A stretch of 64,000 nt of DNA from assembly GCF_020026305.1 (NCBI RefSeq), contig NZ_CP075691.1:3224001-3288000 (forward strand), written 5' to 3'. The translations under genes and the position numbers were made by a program. Positions 9,265-17,052 of the stretch are shown here, piece by piece. Below the pieces are notes generated by a model. The model was given only the letters and a program-made list of their open reading frames with translations. It was not told the DNA's origin and made no database searches. Numbering within the stretch: position 1 is the first letter of the stretch; each line of letters starts with the position of its first letter. Source of the DNA: Streptomyces sp. 135. GTDB taxonomy: Bacteria; Actinomycetota; Actinomycetes; Streptomycetales; Streptomycetaceae.

Positions 9265-9585
9265 TCAGTGCCCGGAGGTCGCCTTCAGGCCGACCACGGC
9301 CACCAGCAGCAAGCAGACGAAGAAGATCCGCGCGGCGGTGACCGGCTCACCCAGGATCACCATGCCGAGCACCGCCGCGCCCGCGGCACCGATGCCCACC
9401 CACACGCCGTACGCGGTACCGATGGGCAGCGACCTGGCGGCGTACGACAGCAGCAGCATGCTCGCGACGATGCCCGCGCCCGTGAACACGCTGGGCCACA
9501 GCCGGGTGAATCCGTCGGTGTACTTCATCCCGATCGACCAGCCCACTTCGAGCAGACCGGCGACGATCAACAGAACCCAGGCCAT
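9265..9585 (-). CDS. gdx: SMR-family guanidinium exporter (SugE/Gdx type)
   Basis: A 106-residue protein with four hydrophobic segments. It is of usual SMR length and carries the essential Glu at position 13 (GLLEVGWSIGMKYT). Sequence features such as KYTDGFTRL, SLPIGTAY and WVGIGAAGAA follow E. coli SugE rather than the polyaromatic-drug EmrE branch. Proteins of this branch are guanidinium/H+ antiporters that work as antiparallel dimers. A guanidine-III riboswitch-like leader directly upstream supports this substrate. The ribosome site GGAGG lies 7 bases before the ATG. Confidence 0.93.
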   Translation of the reverse strand: MAWVLLIVAGLLEVGWSIGMKYTDGFTRLWPSVFTGAGIVASMLLLSYAARSLPIGTAYGVWVGIGAAGAAVLGMVILGEPVTAARIFFVCLLLVAVVGLKATSGH

Positions 9586-9606
9586 GACGGCACCTCCGAC
9601 GAGTAG

Positions 9607-9627
9607 GACACGCGCCGGGCGCGTGTC
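9607..9627 (-). promoter_or_regulatory. Hairpin between riboswitch and gdx ribosome site
   Basis: A perfect 9-bp stem (GACACGCGC with GCGCGTGTC) and a 3-base loop lie 9 bases downstream of the riboswitch core. They sit 9 bases upstream of the GGAGG ribosome site of gdx. It is placed where an expression platform would be. There is no U-run, so a terminator is not obvious; control of ribosome access is an inference. Confidence 0.5.
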
Positions 9628-9636
9628 GCCTGATGG

Positions 9637-9685
9637 GGGCGCGTCGTCTTTGCGGAAACCCGGTACGGCGCGTCTCGTCGGGGTG
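9637..9685 (-). promoter_or_regulatory. Guanidine-III riboswitch (PRD1-type) of gdx
   Basis: On the minus strand the leader reads CCCCGACGAGACGCGCCGTA, then CCGGGT, then AAAGACGACGCGCC. These are the ACGAG, GCGCCGUACC and AAGACG blocks of the guanidine-III class. P1 is CCCG with CGGG. The pseudoknot GCGCCGT with ACGACGC pairs except for one central C-A opposition. The class is known upstream of SugE-type exporters in actinobacteria and turns expression on when guanidinium binds. Gene context and motif agree; the mismatch keeps this short of certain. Confidence 0.78.
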
Positions 9686-9710
9686 CTTCCATCGTAGCAA
9701 AGGCATGCGT

Positions 9711-9742
9711 AAGGGGCCGGTGACAGTGGTCACCAGCCCCTT
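9711..9742 (-). terminator. Hairpin terminator after the GroES-like gene
   Basis: AAGGGGC and GGTGAC arms pair with GTCACC and GCCCCTT, with one C-A mismatch inside the stem and a short loop. It lies 25 bases after the GroES-like stop and before the guanidine riboswitch. It therefore probably separates those two minus-strand transcripts. Confidence 0.7.
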
Positions 9743-9766
9743 GCCGAAGGTCCTTGGCGGGCCCGG

Positions 9767-10111
9767 CTACAGATACAGGCCCGTCGTGTCCTCGGAGCCC
9801 TCGAACCGGTCCGCGGCCACGGCGTGCAGATCGCGCTCGCGCATCAGGACGTACGCCACGCCCCGCACCTCGACCTCGGCGCGGTCCTCGGGGTCGTACA
9901 GCACCCGGTCGCCCGGCTCTACCGTGCGGACGTTCTGCCCGACGGCGACCACCTCGGCCCAGGCGAGCCTGCGGCCCACGGCCGCGGTCGCGGGGATCAG
10001 GATGCCGCCGCCGGAGCGCCGCTCGCCCTCACTGGTGTCCTGCCGCACGAGCACGCGGTCGTGCAGCATCCGGATGGGCAGCTTGTCGTCGTGGTGGGTC
10101 TTCTCGCTCAC
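9767..10111 (-). CDS. GroES-family co-chaperonin-like protein
   Basis: A 114-residue protein with the GroES/Cpn10 beta-barrel pattern: PIRMLHDRVLVRQD at the N-terminus, SGGGILIPATA in the mobile-loop region, then VVAVGQNVRTVEPGDRVLYDP. No groEL lies beside it, so it is unlikely to be the main groES and is better called a paralogue. It would be cytoplasmic. Whether it can cap GroEL is not known from the sequence. It is followed by its own terminator hairpin. Confidence 0.88.
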   Translation of the reverse strand: MSEKTHHDDKLPIRMLHDRVLVRQDTSEGERRSGGGILIPATAAVGRRLAWAEVVAVGQNVRTVEPGDRVLYDPEDRAEVEVRGVAYVLMRERDLHAVAADRFEGSEDTTGLYL

Positions 10112-10177
10112 GCCACCGAACCTACCCGCACCGGCACGGTATGCGGCCCTCCGGGGGCAGGTATGCGGCCCACCGGG

Positions 10178-10498
10178 TCAGCTGTCGCGGCGCCGCGAGG
10201 CCACCACGCACAGCCCGACGAGCCCCACGGCCACCAGGGCGACCGGGACGATCCGCTCGATACGGGGTGAACCGTCCTCCGCGACGAACCGGCCCTTCAC
10301 GTCCGAGACGAATCGGTTCGCCCCGACGTACGCCCGGCCCAGTGAGTTGTCCACACTGGAGACGACCCTCGCCTTCGCGTCCCCGACGATCGTCTTCGGG
10401 TGGACGCGCACCCCGATCTCGTCGAGGGTCTCGGCCAGCTGGTCGCGCCGGCGCTTGATGTCCGCCTCGATCTGCGCAGGGGTCCTGGCATCCGACAC
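10178..10498 (-). CDS. DUF3618 domain membrane protein
   Basis: A 106-residue protein starting at GTG 10498, with GGAGG 7 bases upstream; the open frame runs further upstream without support. The N-terminal half carries the DUF3618 pattern RTPAQIEADIKRRRDQLAET, a helical coiled segment. One membrane segment sits near the C-terminus (VPVALVAVGLVGLCVVASRR). Its function is unknown. Such proteins are common in actinobacteria beside envelope genes. It is divergent from bcp. Confidence 0.85.
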   Translation of the reverse strand: MSDARTPAQIEADIKRRRDQLAETLDEIGVRVHPKTIVGDAKARVVSSVDNSLGRAYVGANRFVSDVKGRFVAEDGSPRIERIVPVALVAVGLVGLCVVASRRRDS

Positions 10499-10646
10499 CG
10501 CGCTGCCTCCAGGTCGTATCGATGATGTGGACGTGATCCGTGACCACAGTCTGTCAGCTTCACGCGCGCCGCACCCCACGGCACCCCTATTACGCTCGAC
10601 TCCGTCACCACACCTTTTACGCATGCCCACCGCGAGGAGACCGAAG

Positions 10647-11114
10647 ATGAGCGAGCGACTTCAGCCCGGCGACACCGCCCCCGCCTTCACCCTGCCCGAC
10701 GCCGACGGCAAGGACGTCTCGCTGGCCGACCACAAGGGCCGCAAGGTCATCGTCTACTTCTACCCGGCCGCCCTCACCCCCGGCTGCACCAAGCAGGCCT
10801 GCGACTTCACCGACAACCTCGACGTCCTCGCCGCGGCCGGATACGACGTCATCGGCGTGTCGCCGGACAAGCCGGAGAAGCTCGCGAAGTTCCGCGAGCA
10901 GGAGAACCTCAAGGTCACGCTGGTCGGCGACCCCTCCAAGGAGACCCTGGAGGCCTACGGCGCCTTCGGTGAGAAGAAGCTCTACGGCAAGACGGTGACC
11001 GGCGTCATCCGCTCCACCGTCGTCGTCGACGAACAGGGCAAGGTCGAGCACGCCTTCTACAACGTGAAGGCGACCGGCCACGTCGCCAAGATCATCAGGG
11101 ACCTCGGCGTCTGA
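10647..11114 (+). CDS. bcp: Thioredoxin-dependent thiol peroxidase (Bcp/PrxQ)
   Basis: A 155-residue peroxiredoxin of the Bcp/PrxQ class that reduces hydroperoxides at the expense of thioredoxin. The peroxidatic Cys lies in LTPGCTKQACDF, with a second Cys five residues later, as in atypical 2-Cys PrxQ enzymes. FTLPDADGKDVSLAD is the usual N-terminal block. The ATG at 10647 follows GAGGAGACCGAAG. The frame continues far upstream by chance because of high G+C. It is cytoplasmic. Confidence 0.95.
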   Translation: MSERLQPGDTAPAFTLPDADGKDVSLADHKGRKVIVYFYPAALTPGCTKQACDFTDNLDVLAAAGYDVIGVSPDKPEKLAKFREQENLKVTLVGDPSKETLEAYGAFGEKKLYGKTVTGVIRSTVVVDEQGKVEHAFYNVKATGHVAKIIRDLGV

Positions 11115-11168
11115 CCGACGGCTCCCGCGGCCCCGACACCGGCCCTGCCGTCGGCCCACACTGTGACA

Positions 11169-11190
11169 AAGCCCCCCTCACAGGGGGCTT
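11169..11190 (+). terminator. Terminator after bcp
   Basis: A perfect 8-bp stem (AAGCCCCC with GGGGGCTT) with a 6-base loop lies 55 bases after the bcp stop. The 3' flank begins CCGTTT, a weak U-tract, as usual in Streptomyces. Confidence 0.75.
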
Positions 11191-11273
11191 CCGTTTGCAT
11201 CGGCGATGACCGAGCAAGTGAGCCGGAGGGGATTTTCGGGGGAGCACGTCCGAAGAACGAAAGGAACCACTCC

Positions 11274-12770
11274 ATGGCGGCCCACGACGAGACCGCGGCC
11301 GATACCGAGGCGATCAGACGCCACCGCACACTGTTCCGGGCCGCCAAACGGCGCAAGAACCCGCCGCTGCGCCGCACCGACATCACGGTCACGGACGAAG
11401 CCGCGGTCAAGCGGGCGGTCAAGGCCGCCTCGCTCGGCAACGCCATGGAGTGGTTCGACTTCGGCATCTACAGCTACCTGGCCGTCACCATCGGCCACGT
11501 CTTCTTCCCTTCCGGGAACGACACGGTCCAGCTGATCTCCTCCTTCGCGACCTTCGCGGTCTCCTTCCTGGTCCGGCCCATCGGCGGCATGGTGTTCGGC
11601 CCGATGGGCGACAAGATCGGCCGCAAGAAGGTCCTCGCGCTGACGATGATCATGATGGCGATCGGCACGCTCGCCATCGGCCTGATCCCGTCCTACGCCA
11701 CGATCGGCTTCTGGGCCCCGGTCCTGCTGATCTTCTTCCGCCTCGTCCAGGGCTTCTCCACGGGCGGTGAGTACGGCGGCGCGTCCACCTTCATCGCCGA
11801 GTACGCCCCCGACAAGCGCCGCGGCTACTTCGGCAGCTTCCTGGAGCTCGGCACCCTGGCCGGCTACACCGGCGCGGCCGGTCTGGTCCTCATCCTGAAC
11901 ACCACGCTCGGCGCGGACACCATGGAGTCCTGGGGCTGGCGCGTACCGTTCCTGGTCGCGGGTCCCCTGGGCCTCGTCGGCCTCTACCTGCGCCTCAAGC
12001 TCGACGAGACGCCCGCCTTCCAGAAGCTGGAGGACGCCAGCTTCCACTCGGCGTCCGAAGGCGCCTCCACCGTGGAGACCACGGCCAAGGGCGACCTGGC
12101 GAAGATCTTCCGGCGGCACTGGCCGACGCTGATCCTCTGCGTCGCGCTCGTCGGCGCGTACAACGTCACCGACTACATGCTGCTGTCGTACATGCCGACG
12201 TACCTCTCCGACGAGCTCGGCTACGACGACTCCCACGGCCTGCTGATCCTCATCGGCACGATGATCGTCCTGATGCTGATCATGAACCAGGTCGGCAGGC
12301 TCTCCGACCGCTTCGGCCGCAAGCCGCTGCTGATGACGGGAATGCTGGGCTTCCTGTTCCTCTCCCTCCCGTCCTTCCTCCTCATCAAGCAGGGCAGCCT
12401 GCTCGCGGTCTCGGGCGGCATGCTCCTGCTCGGCCTCTCCCTGGTCTGCCTCCTCGGCACGATGTCGGCGACGCTCCCGGCCCTCTTCCCCACCTCGGTC
12501 CGCTACGGCTCCCTCTCCGTGGGCTACAACCTCTCCGCCTCCCTCTTCGGCGGCACGGCGCCCCTGGTGATCACGTCCCTGATCAGCGTCACGGGTACGG
12601 ACATGGTCCCGGCGTACTACTCGATGGCAGCGGCGGTCGTCGGCGTCATCGCGGTGGCCTGCATGAAGGAAACGGCCCAGAAGCCGCTGTCGGGTTCACC
12701 ACCGTCGGTGGAGACGAAGGAGGAGGCGGCGGAACTGGTCGAGGCCCAGGCGACGGCTCCGCGGTTCTGA
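11274..12770 (+). CDS. proP: ProP-type MFS proline/betaine:H+ symporter
   Basis: A 498-residue member of the metabolite:H+ symporter family, with about 12 membrane segments. It follows E. coli ProP closely in SLGNAMEWFDFG, FFPSGNDTVQ, IGLIPSYATIGFWAP, QGFSTGGEYGGAS and AEYAPDKRRG. The family takes up proline, glycine betaine and related compatible solutes; the substrate here is inferred. The start at 11274 has AAGGA upstream, and an earlier in-frame start at 11163 would add 37 non-hydrophobic residues overlapping the bcp terminator. Its C-terminal tail is short and lacks the long coiled coil of E. coli ProP. Confidence 0.9.
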   Translation: MAAHDETAADTEAIRRHRTLFRAAKRRKNPPLRRTDITVTDEAAVKRAVKAASLGNAMEWFDFGIYSYLAVTIGHVFFPSGNDTVQLISSFATFAVSFLVRPIGGMVFGPMGDKIGRKKVLALTMIMMAIGTLAIGLIPSYATIGFWAPVLLIFFRLVQGFSTGGEYGGASTFIAEYAPDKRRGYFGSFLELGTLAGYTGAAGLVLILNTTLGADTMESWGWRVPFLVAGPLGLVGLYLRLKLDETPAFQKLEDASFHSASEGASTVETTAKGDLAKIFRRHWPTLILCVALVGAYNVTDYMLLSYMPTYLSDELGYDDSHGLLILIGTMIVLMLIMNQVGRLSDRFGRKPLLMTGMLGFLFLSLPSFLLIKQGSLLAVSGGMLLLGLSLVCLLGTMSATLPALFPTSVRYGSLSVGYNLSASLFGGTAPLVITSLISVTGTDMVPAYYSMAAAVVGVIAVACMKETAQKPLSGSPPSVETKEEAAELVEAQATAPRF

Positions 12771-12781
12771 CCTCGCCCCCC

Positions 12782-12919
12782 CTGGTCCTGGAGATCGACC
12801 ACATCAACGGCGACCGGCTGGACACCAGGCGCGAGAATCTGCGGTACCTCTGCCCGTGATGCCACAGCCAGACGACATCTTTCGCCGTTCGCTCCCGCAC
12901 GCGCCCGCAGGGACAGTAA
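12782..12919 (+). pseudogene. HNH endonuclease remnant
   Basis: Translation from 12782 gives LVLEIDHINGDRLDTR, then RENLRYLCP, an in-frame TGA, then CHSQTTSFA, ending at a TAA. This is the C-terminal core of an HNH nuclease: the IDHINGD histidine motif, the ENLR helix and the CP-x-CH zinc knuckle. The TGA replaces the residue between CP and CH. There is no start and no N-terminal domain, because the proP stop lies only 11 bases upstream. It is a decayed fragment that cannot give a working nuclease. A tRNA begins 15 bases further on. Confidence 0.8.
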
Positions 12920-12934
12920 GCTGTACAGCGACCT

Positions 12935-13010
12935 GCGCCCGTACGCCAAAGGCTGAGCGGCGTCGTTTAGGTCGACGTGTCTGTCGGTTCGAATCCGACC
13001 GGGCGTACCA
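12935..13010 (+). tRNA. Atypical class I tRNA with anticodon UAG
   Basis: A 76-nt cloverleaf with encoded CCA. The acceptor is GCGCCCG with CGGGCGT (first pair G-U), the D stem is CGC with GCG, and the anticodon arm is CGTCG-TTTAGGT-CGACG. The variable loop has 5 nt, and the T arm is GTCGG-TTCGAAT-CCGAC. The invariant tRNA bases T8, A14, G18, G19, A21, T33, G53, TTC54-56, A58 and C61 are all present, and A15 faces T48. The anticodon TAG would read CUA (Leu), and A73 suits leucine. However, bacterial tRNA-Leu normally has a long variable arm, which is absent. Identity is therefore uncertain. Confidence 0.82.
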
Positions 13011-13015
13011 CCAGA

Positions 13016-13054
13016 CCGAAGGCCCGGCCCGCACCACGCGAGCCGGGCCTTCGG
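13016..13054. terminator. Strong bidirectional terminator
   Basis: A perfect 13-bp stem (CCGAAGGCCCGGC with GCCGGGCCTTCGG) encloses a 13-base loop. It lies 5 bases after the tRNA CCA on the plus strand and 13 bases after the rdgB stop on the minus strand, so it can end both transcripts. Confidence 0.85.
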
Positions 13055-13067
13055 CATGTGCGGCCCC

Positions 13068-13670
13068 TCAGCCCAACAACTCCCGCACCACCGACACCAG
13101 CCCCCGGAACGCCTTGCCGCGATGGCTGATCGCGTTCTTCTCCTCCGCCGTCAGCTCCGCGCACGTGCGCGTCTCGCCCTCCGGCTGGAGGATCGGGTCG
13201 TAGCCGAAGCCGCCCGAGCCCGAGGGGGCGGTGCGCAGGGTGCCGCGCAGTTGGCCCTCCACCACCCGTTCCGTGCCGTCCGGCAGGGCCAGGGCCGCCG
13301 CGCAGGCGAAGTGGGCGGCGCGGTGTTCCGGGGCGATGTCGGACAGCTGGGCCAGGAGGAGGGACAGGTTCGCGGCGTCGTCTCCGTGGCGGCCCGCCCA
13401 GCGGGCGGAGAAGATACCGGGGGCGCCGCCGAGGACGTCGACGCAGAGGCCGGAGTCGTCGGCCACGGCGGGCAGACCCGTGGCCTGGGCGAGGGCGTGC
13501 GCCTTGAGCAGGGCGTTCTCGGCGAAGGTGACGCCGGTTTCCTTGACGTCGGGGATCTCGGGGTAGGCGTCCGCGCCGACGAGCTCATGGGTGAGGCCTG
13601 CGTCGGCGAGGATCGCCCTCAGTTCCGTGATCTTGCCGTTGTTGCGGGTGGCGAGGATGAGGCGGGTCAT
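13068..13670 (-). CDS. rdgB: RdgB/HAM1 non-canonical purine NTP pyrophosphatase
   Basis: A 200-residue nucleotide-pool sanitiser that hydrolyses dITP, ITP and XTP to monophosphates. The N-terminal motif LATRNNGKITEL binds phosphate. VADDSGLCVDVLGGAPGIFSAR and SGGFGYDPI are the family's active-site blocks, and AISHRGKA is near the C-terminus. The ATG at 13670 gives the usual start MTRLILATRN; a start five codons further upstream is not needed. It is cytoplasmic. It forms a minus-strand cluster with the lipoprotein gene and rph. Confidence 0.96.
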   Translation of the reverse strand: MTRLILATRNNGKITELRAILADAGLTHELVGADAYPEIPDVKETGVTFAENALLKAHALAQATGLPAVADDSGLCVDVLGGAPGIFSARWAGRHGDDAANLSLLLAQLSDIAPEHRAAHFACAAALALPDGTERVVEGQLRGTLRTAPSGSGGFGYDPILQPEGETRTCAELTAEEKNAISHRGKAFRGLVSVVRELLG

Positions 13671-13714
13671 GCCCCCAGTATCCAAGCAAGCATCCGGGGG
13701 GCACGACGGGTCCG

Positions 13715-14110
13715 CTACGGCGTGCAGACCTTCGTCAGTTCGCCCGCCGCGTCGGTGACGGGACCCACGTCAGGGGTGCCGTCACCGCTCTTGATGGCCT
13801 CGCGCACGTTGTCGACGGCCTTGTCGAGGTCGTCGACCGCCTTGTTCACGTCGGTGTCGTCGGTCTTGTCGCTGATCTTGTCGAGGTTCTTGCCGATGTC
13901 GTCGAGGGCCCGGTCGGCCTCGGCGGGGTTGTCGGCGGCGTTCTCGACGGCCTGCTGGAGGTCGGTGACGCTGTCGGCGATGGTGTCGGCGGTCTGGACG
14001 CAGTCCAGGGCCTTTTCGACGGCGCTGCAGCCGACGAGGCCGACACCGGCCGGTACGGCGATCAGTACGGCGGCGACGGTGGTGGCGATACGACGGTGGC
14101 GCGCGGCCAT
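13715..14110 (-). CDS. Small lipoprotein, coiled-coil, unknown role
   Basis: A 131-residue protein. A signal peptide with lipobox LVGC (Cys near residue 28) predicts a membrane-anchored lipoprotein. The mature part is acidic and regularly spaced in Asp/Ala/Val (DIGKNLDKISDK, AVDDLDKAVDNV), giving predicted helices or coiled coil. I recognise no enzyme motif. The ATG at 14110 has GGGAGG 9 bases upstream, and a TTG six codons earlier is less likely. It sits between rdgB and rph on the same strand, and its leader contains a large perfect hairpin. Confidence 0.75.
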   Translation of the reverse strand: MAARHRRIATTVAAVLIAVPAGVGLVGCSAVEKALDCVQTADTIADSVTDLQQAVENAADNPAEADRALDDIGKNLDKISDKTDDTDVNKAVDDLDKAVDNVREAIKSGDGTPDVGPVTDAAGELTKVCTP

Positions 14111-14133
14111 GGTTCGGTCCCTCCCCAAGGTGC

Positions 14134-14167
14134 GTACGGGCGCACGGTGGTGCCCGTGCGCCCGTAC
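14134..14167 (-). promoter_or_regulatory. Perfect 14-bp hairpin between rph and lipoprotein gene
   Basis: GTACGGGCGCACGG pairs perfectly with CCGTGCGCCCGTAC around a 6-base loop. It lies 76 bases after the rph stop and ends about 10 bases before the GGGAGG ribosome site of the lipoprotein gene. It could be the rph terminator or a translation-controlling leader element. The sequence alone does not decide. Confidence 0.6.
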
Positions 14168-14242
14168 TCGTGACTACTTGTAACAACGCCCGTCAGGGGG
14201 TCGTTGGTTGCGTGCGCGGCGAAGGTCACCGCCGCGTGATCG

Positions 14243-14989
<747 letters not shown>

Positions 14990-15016
14990 GGGCTGAGCCT
15001 ATCGGGACATGGGTGA

Positions 15017-15043
15017 GGGCCTTCCCCGGTCAGGGGAAGGCCC
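15017..15043 (-). terminator. Terminator after nagF
   Basis: A perfect 11-bp stem (GGGCCTTCCCC with GGGGAAGGCCC) and 5-base loop lie between the nagF stop and the rph start, both on the minus strand. It probably insulates rph from the sugar-regulated nagF transcript. Confidence 0.8.
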
Positions 15044-15104
15044 TCGTCCGTGCAGCCGTGCAGCCCTGCGGCCGTGCAGCCGTGGAGCCCTGCGGTTCAG
15101 GAAC

Positions 15105-15338
15105 TCACATCATGTCTTCGATGTCCGCGGCGATCGGGTCGGCGTCGGTGCCGATGACGACCTGGATCGCGGTGCCCATCTTGACGACGCCGTGGGCGCC
15201 GGCGGCCTTCAGCGCGGCGTCGTCGACGAGGCTCGGGTCGTTGACCTCGGTGCGGAGGCGGGTGATGCAGCCCTCGACCTCTTCGATGTTGTCGATGCCG
15301 CCGAGCCCGGCGACGATCTTCTCAGCCTTGCTGGCCAT
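15105..15338 (-). CDS. nagF: GlcNAc PTS EIIB protein NagF
   Basis: A 77-residue free-standing EIIB domain of the glucose/GlcNAc phosphotransferase family. The phosphorylated Cys is in NIEEVEGCITRLRTEV (Cys 24), followed by the usual GVVKMG block. It passes phosphate from EIIA (Crr, not in this window) to GlcNAc during import by the EIIC permeases encoded divergently. In S. coelicolor the equivalent NagF works with NagE2. GGGAG lies 4 bases before the ATG. The shared intergenic region carries a DasR site. Confidence 0.92.
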   Translation of the reverse strand: MASKAEKIVAGLGGIDNIEEVEGCITRLRTEVNDPSLVDDAALKAAGAHGVVKMGTAIQVVIGTDADPIAADIEDMM

Positions 15339-15514
15339 GTGTTTCTCCCTGGTTCCAAAGGACGCGGCCCTCAGCGCGCCGCAGGTCCGCTATGTCACGT
15401 TAACGCACGGTTGGACCATCTTCGCGGGCGGATACGGCACGCGTGCCCAATGATGACGATCAAGGTGTCGCCTCATGCCGGTTCCCGTCGAGGCGGCGCT
15501 CTCACCCGTTCTCA

Positions 15515-15530
15515 ACTGGTCTACACCAGT
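15515..15530. promoter_or_regulatory. DasR operator (dre) of nagE1/nagF
   Basis: ACTGGTCTACACCAGT is a perfect example of the 16-bp dre element bound by the GntR-family repressor DasR. DasR releases DNA when it binds glucosamine-6-phosphate. The site is 43 bases before the nagE1 start, in the 234-base region shared with divergent nagF. Confidence 0.9.
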
Positions 15531-15572
15531 TTTCGACGACCGCCAAACCAGGCCTGTCCCGGGAGGACGCCG

Positions 15573-16898
15573 ATGAGTTCCGACGCTGCCGCGGCCCCAC
15601 GGAAGAAGCCACGGAAGAAGTGGTGGAACGGCCTGTTCCAGGGCTTGCAGAAGATGGGCCGCAGCCTCCAGCTCCCCATCGCGGTCCTGCCGGCCGCCGG
15701 CATCCTCAACCGCCTCGGCCAGCCGGACGTCTTCGGCGACGACGGGCTCGGCTGGACGAACGTCGCCAAGGTCTTCGCGGCGGCGGGCGGTTCCCTGCTC
15801 GACTCCTCGCTCGGCCTGCCGCTGCTGTTCTGCATCGGCGTCGCGATCGGCATGGCGAAGAAGTCGGACGGCTCCACGGCGCTCGCCGCGGTCGCGGGCT
15901 TCCTCGTCTACTACGCGGTGCTCCGCGCCTTCCCCGACGACTGCCCCACCGACACCACCTTCTCCGCCGCCGGGATGTGGGGCGGCGTCTGCGTCGCGGA
16001 GGACGGGACGGTCGCGCAGGCGGCGTACCAGAATCCCGGGGTGTTCGGCGGCATCGTGATGGGGCTGCTGGCCGCGTGGTTCTGGCAGCGCTACCACCGC
16101 GTGAAGCTGGTCGACTGGCTCGGCTTCTTCAACGGCCGCCGCCTGGTGCCGATCATCATGGCCTTCGTCGGGCTGGTCTTCGCGGGGCTGTGCGTCTGGA
16201 TCTGGCCGCCGATCGGTGACGCGCTGACGAGCTTCTCGAAGTGGCTGGTGGATCTGGGCTGGCTGGGCTCCGGCATCTTCGGCGTCGCGAACCGCGCGCT
16301 GCTCACGGTGGGCCTGCATCAGTTCCTGAACACGTTCGTGTGGTTCCAGTTCGGTGACTACACGAAGCCGGACGGCACGATGGTGCACGGTGACATCAAC
16401 CGGTTCCTCGCGGGTGACCCGTCGGCGGGCCAGTTCACCTCGGGGTTCTTCCCGATCATGATGTTCGCGCTGCCGGCGGCGGCGCTGGCGATCACGCACT
16501 GCGCGCGGCCGGAGCGGCGCAAGGTGGTCGGCGGCATGATGCTCTCGGTCGGTCTGACGTCGTTCGTCACGGGCATCACCGAGCCGATCGAGTACTCGTT
16601 CCTCTTCATCGCCCCGCTGCTGTACGCGCTGCACGCGGTGCTCACCGGTGTCTCGATGGCGGTGACGTGGGCGCTGGGCGTGAAGGACGGCTTCAGCTTC
16701 TCGGCGGGGCTGATCGACTACGTCATCAACTGGAGCCTGGCGACGAAGCCGTGGCTGATCCTGCTGATCGGTCTGGGCTTCGGGGTCGTGTACTACTTCG
16801 TGTTCCGCTTCGTGATCGTGAAGTTCGATCTGGCGACGCCGGGGCGGGAGCCGGAGGAGGAGGCGGAGGCGTTGGACCGGGAGCAGACGAAGGCGTGA
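15573..16898 (+). CDS. nagE1: GlcNAc-family PTS EIIC permease NagE1
   Basis: A 441-residue EIIC membrane domain of the glucose superfamily. NGLFQGLQKMGRSLQLPIAVLPAAG opens the first helix (seen as two overlapping blocks), and the substrate-site region reads GITEPIEYSFLF near residue 330. It lacks fused EIIA and EIIB, so it depends on separate NagF and Crr. It is about 75% like NagE2 by eye, with an insertion at about residues 115-145 containing two Cys. GGGAGGACG precedes the ATG. Regulation is by DasR through the upstream dre. Its exact sugar is less certain than that of NagE2. Confidence 0.9.
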   Translation: MSSDAAAAPRKKPRKKWWNGLFQGLQKMGRSLQLPIAVLPAAGILNRLGQPDVFGDDGLGWTNVAKVFAAAGGSLLDSSLGLPLLFCIGVAIGMAKKSDGSTALAAVAGFLVYYAVLRAFPDDCPTDTTFSAAGMWGGVCVAEDGTVAQAAYQNPGVFGGIVMGLLAAWFWQRYHRVKLVDWLGFFNGRRLVPIIMAFVGLVFAGLCVWIWPPIGDALTSFSKWLVDLGWLGSGIFGVANRALLTVGLHQFLNTFVWFQFGDYTKPDGTMVHGDINRFLAGDPSAGQFTSGFFPIMMFALPAAALAITHCARPERRKVVGGMMLSVGLTSFVTGITEPIEYSFLFIAPLLYALHAVLTGVSMAVTWALGVKDGFSFSAGLIDYVINWSLATKPWLILLIGLGFGVVYYFVFRFVIVKFDLATPGREPEEEAEALDREQTKA

Positions 16899-16931
16899 CT
16901 CCTCGGCACCGTAGCGCCCGGGCCCCTCCGC

Positions 16932-16963
16932 AAGGCCCTCGGACCTCGGGTCCGGGGGCCTTT
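16932..16963 (+). terminator. Terminator after nagE1
   Basis: AAGGCCC-T-CGGACC pairs with GGTCCG-G-GGGCCTT (one T-G wobble) around a 3-base loop, followed by TTCGTC. It lies 33 bases after the nagE1 stop. Confidence 0.8.
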
Positions 16964-17035
16964 CGTCGGCCTTTTCCGGATATGGCCCAGCACACAGGAA
17001 TCACAGGTTCCTTATGTCACCTTCACCGTGCTACA

Positions 17036-17051
17036 ACAGGTCTACACCAGT
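17036..17051. promoter_or_regulatory. DasR operator, first dre of nagE2
   Basis: ACAGGTCTACACCAGT matches the dre consensus at 15 of 16 positions. It is the upstream member of a pair of dre sites before nagE2. Confidence 0.87.
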
Positions 17052-17052
17052 G

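Noticed and set aside
9633..10646. Upstream extension of the bcp frame across three other genes
   Set aside because: It would cover the GroES-like and DUF3618 genes in antisense; Bcp starts at 10647 with a ribosome site.
12935..13010. The UAG-anticodon tRNA as an amber suppressor
   Set aside because: An amber suppressor needs anticodon CUA; UAG pairs with the CUA leucine codon.
15401..15417. A possible fourth DasR site (TGGTCCAACCG-like on the minus strand) near nagF
   Set aside because: Only about 7 of 12 core positions match dre; too weak beside the perfect site 100 bases away.
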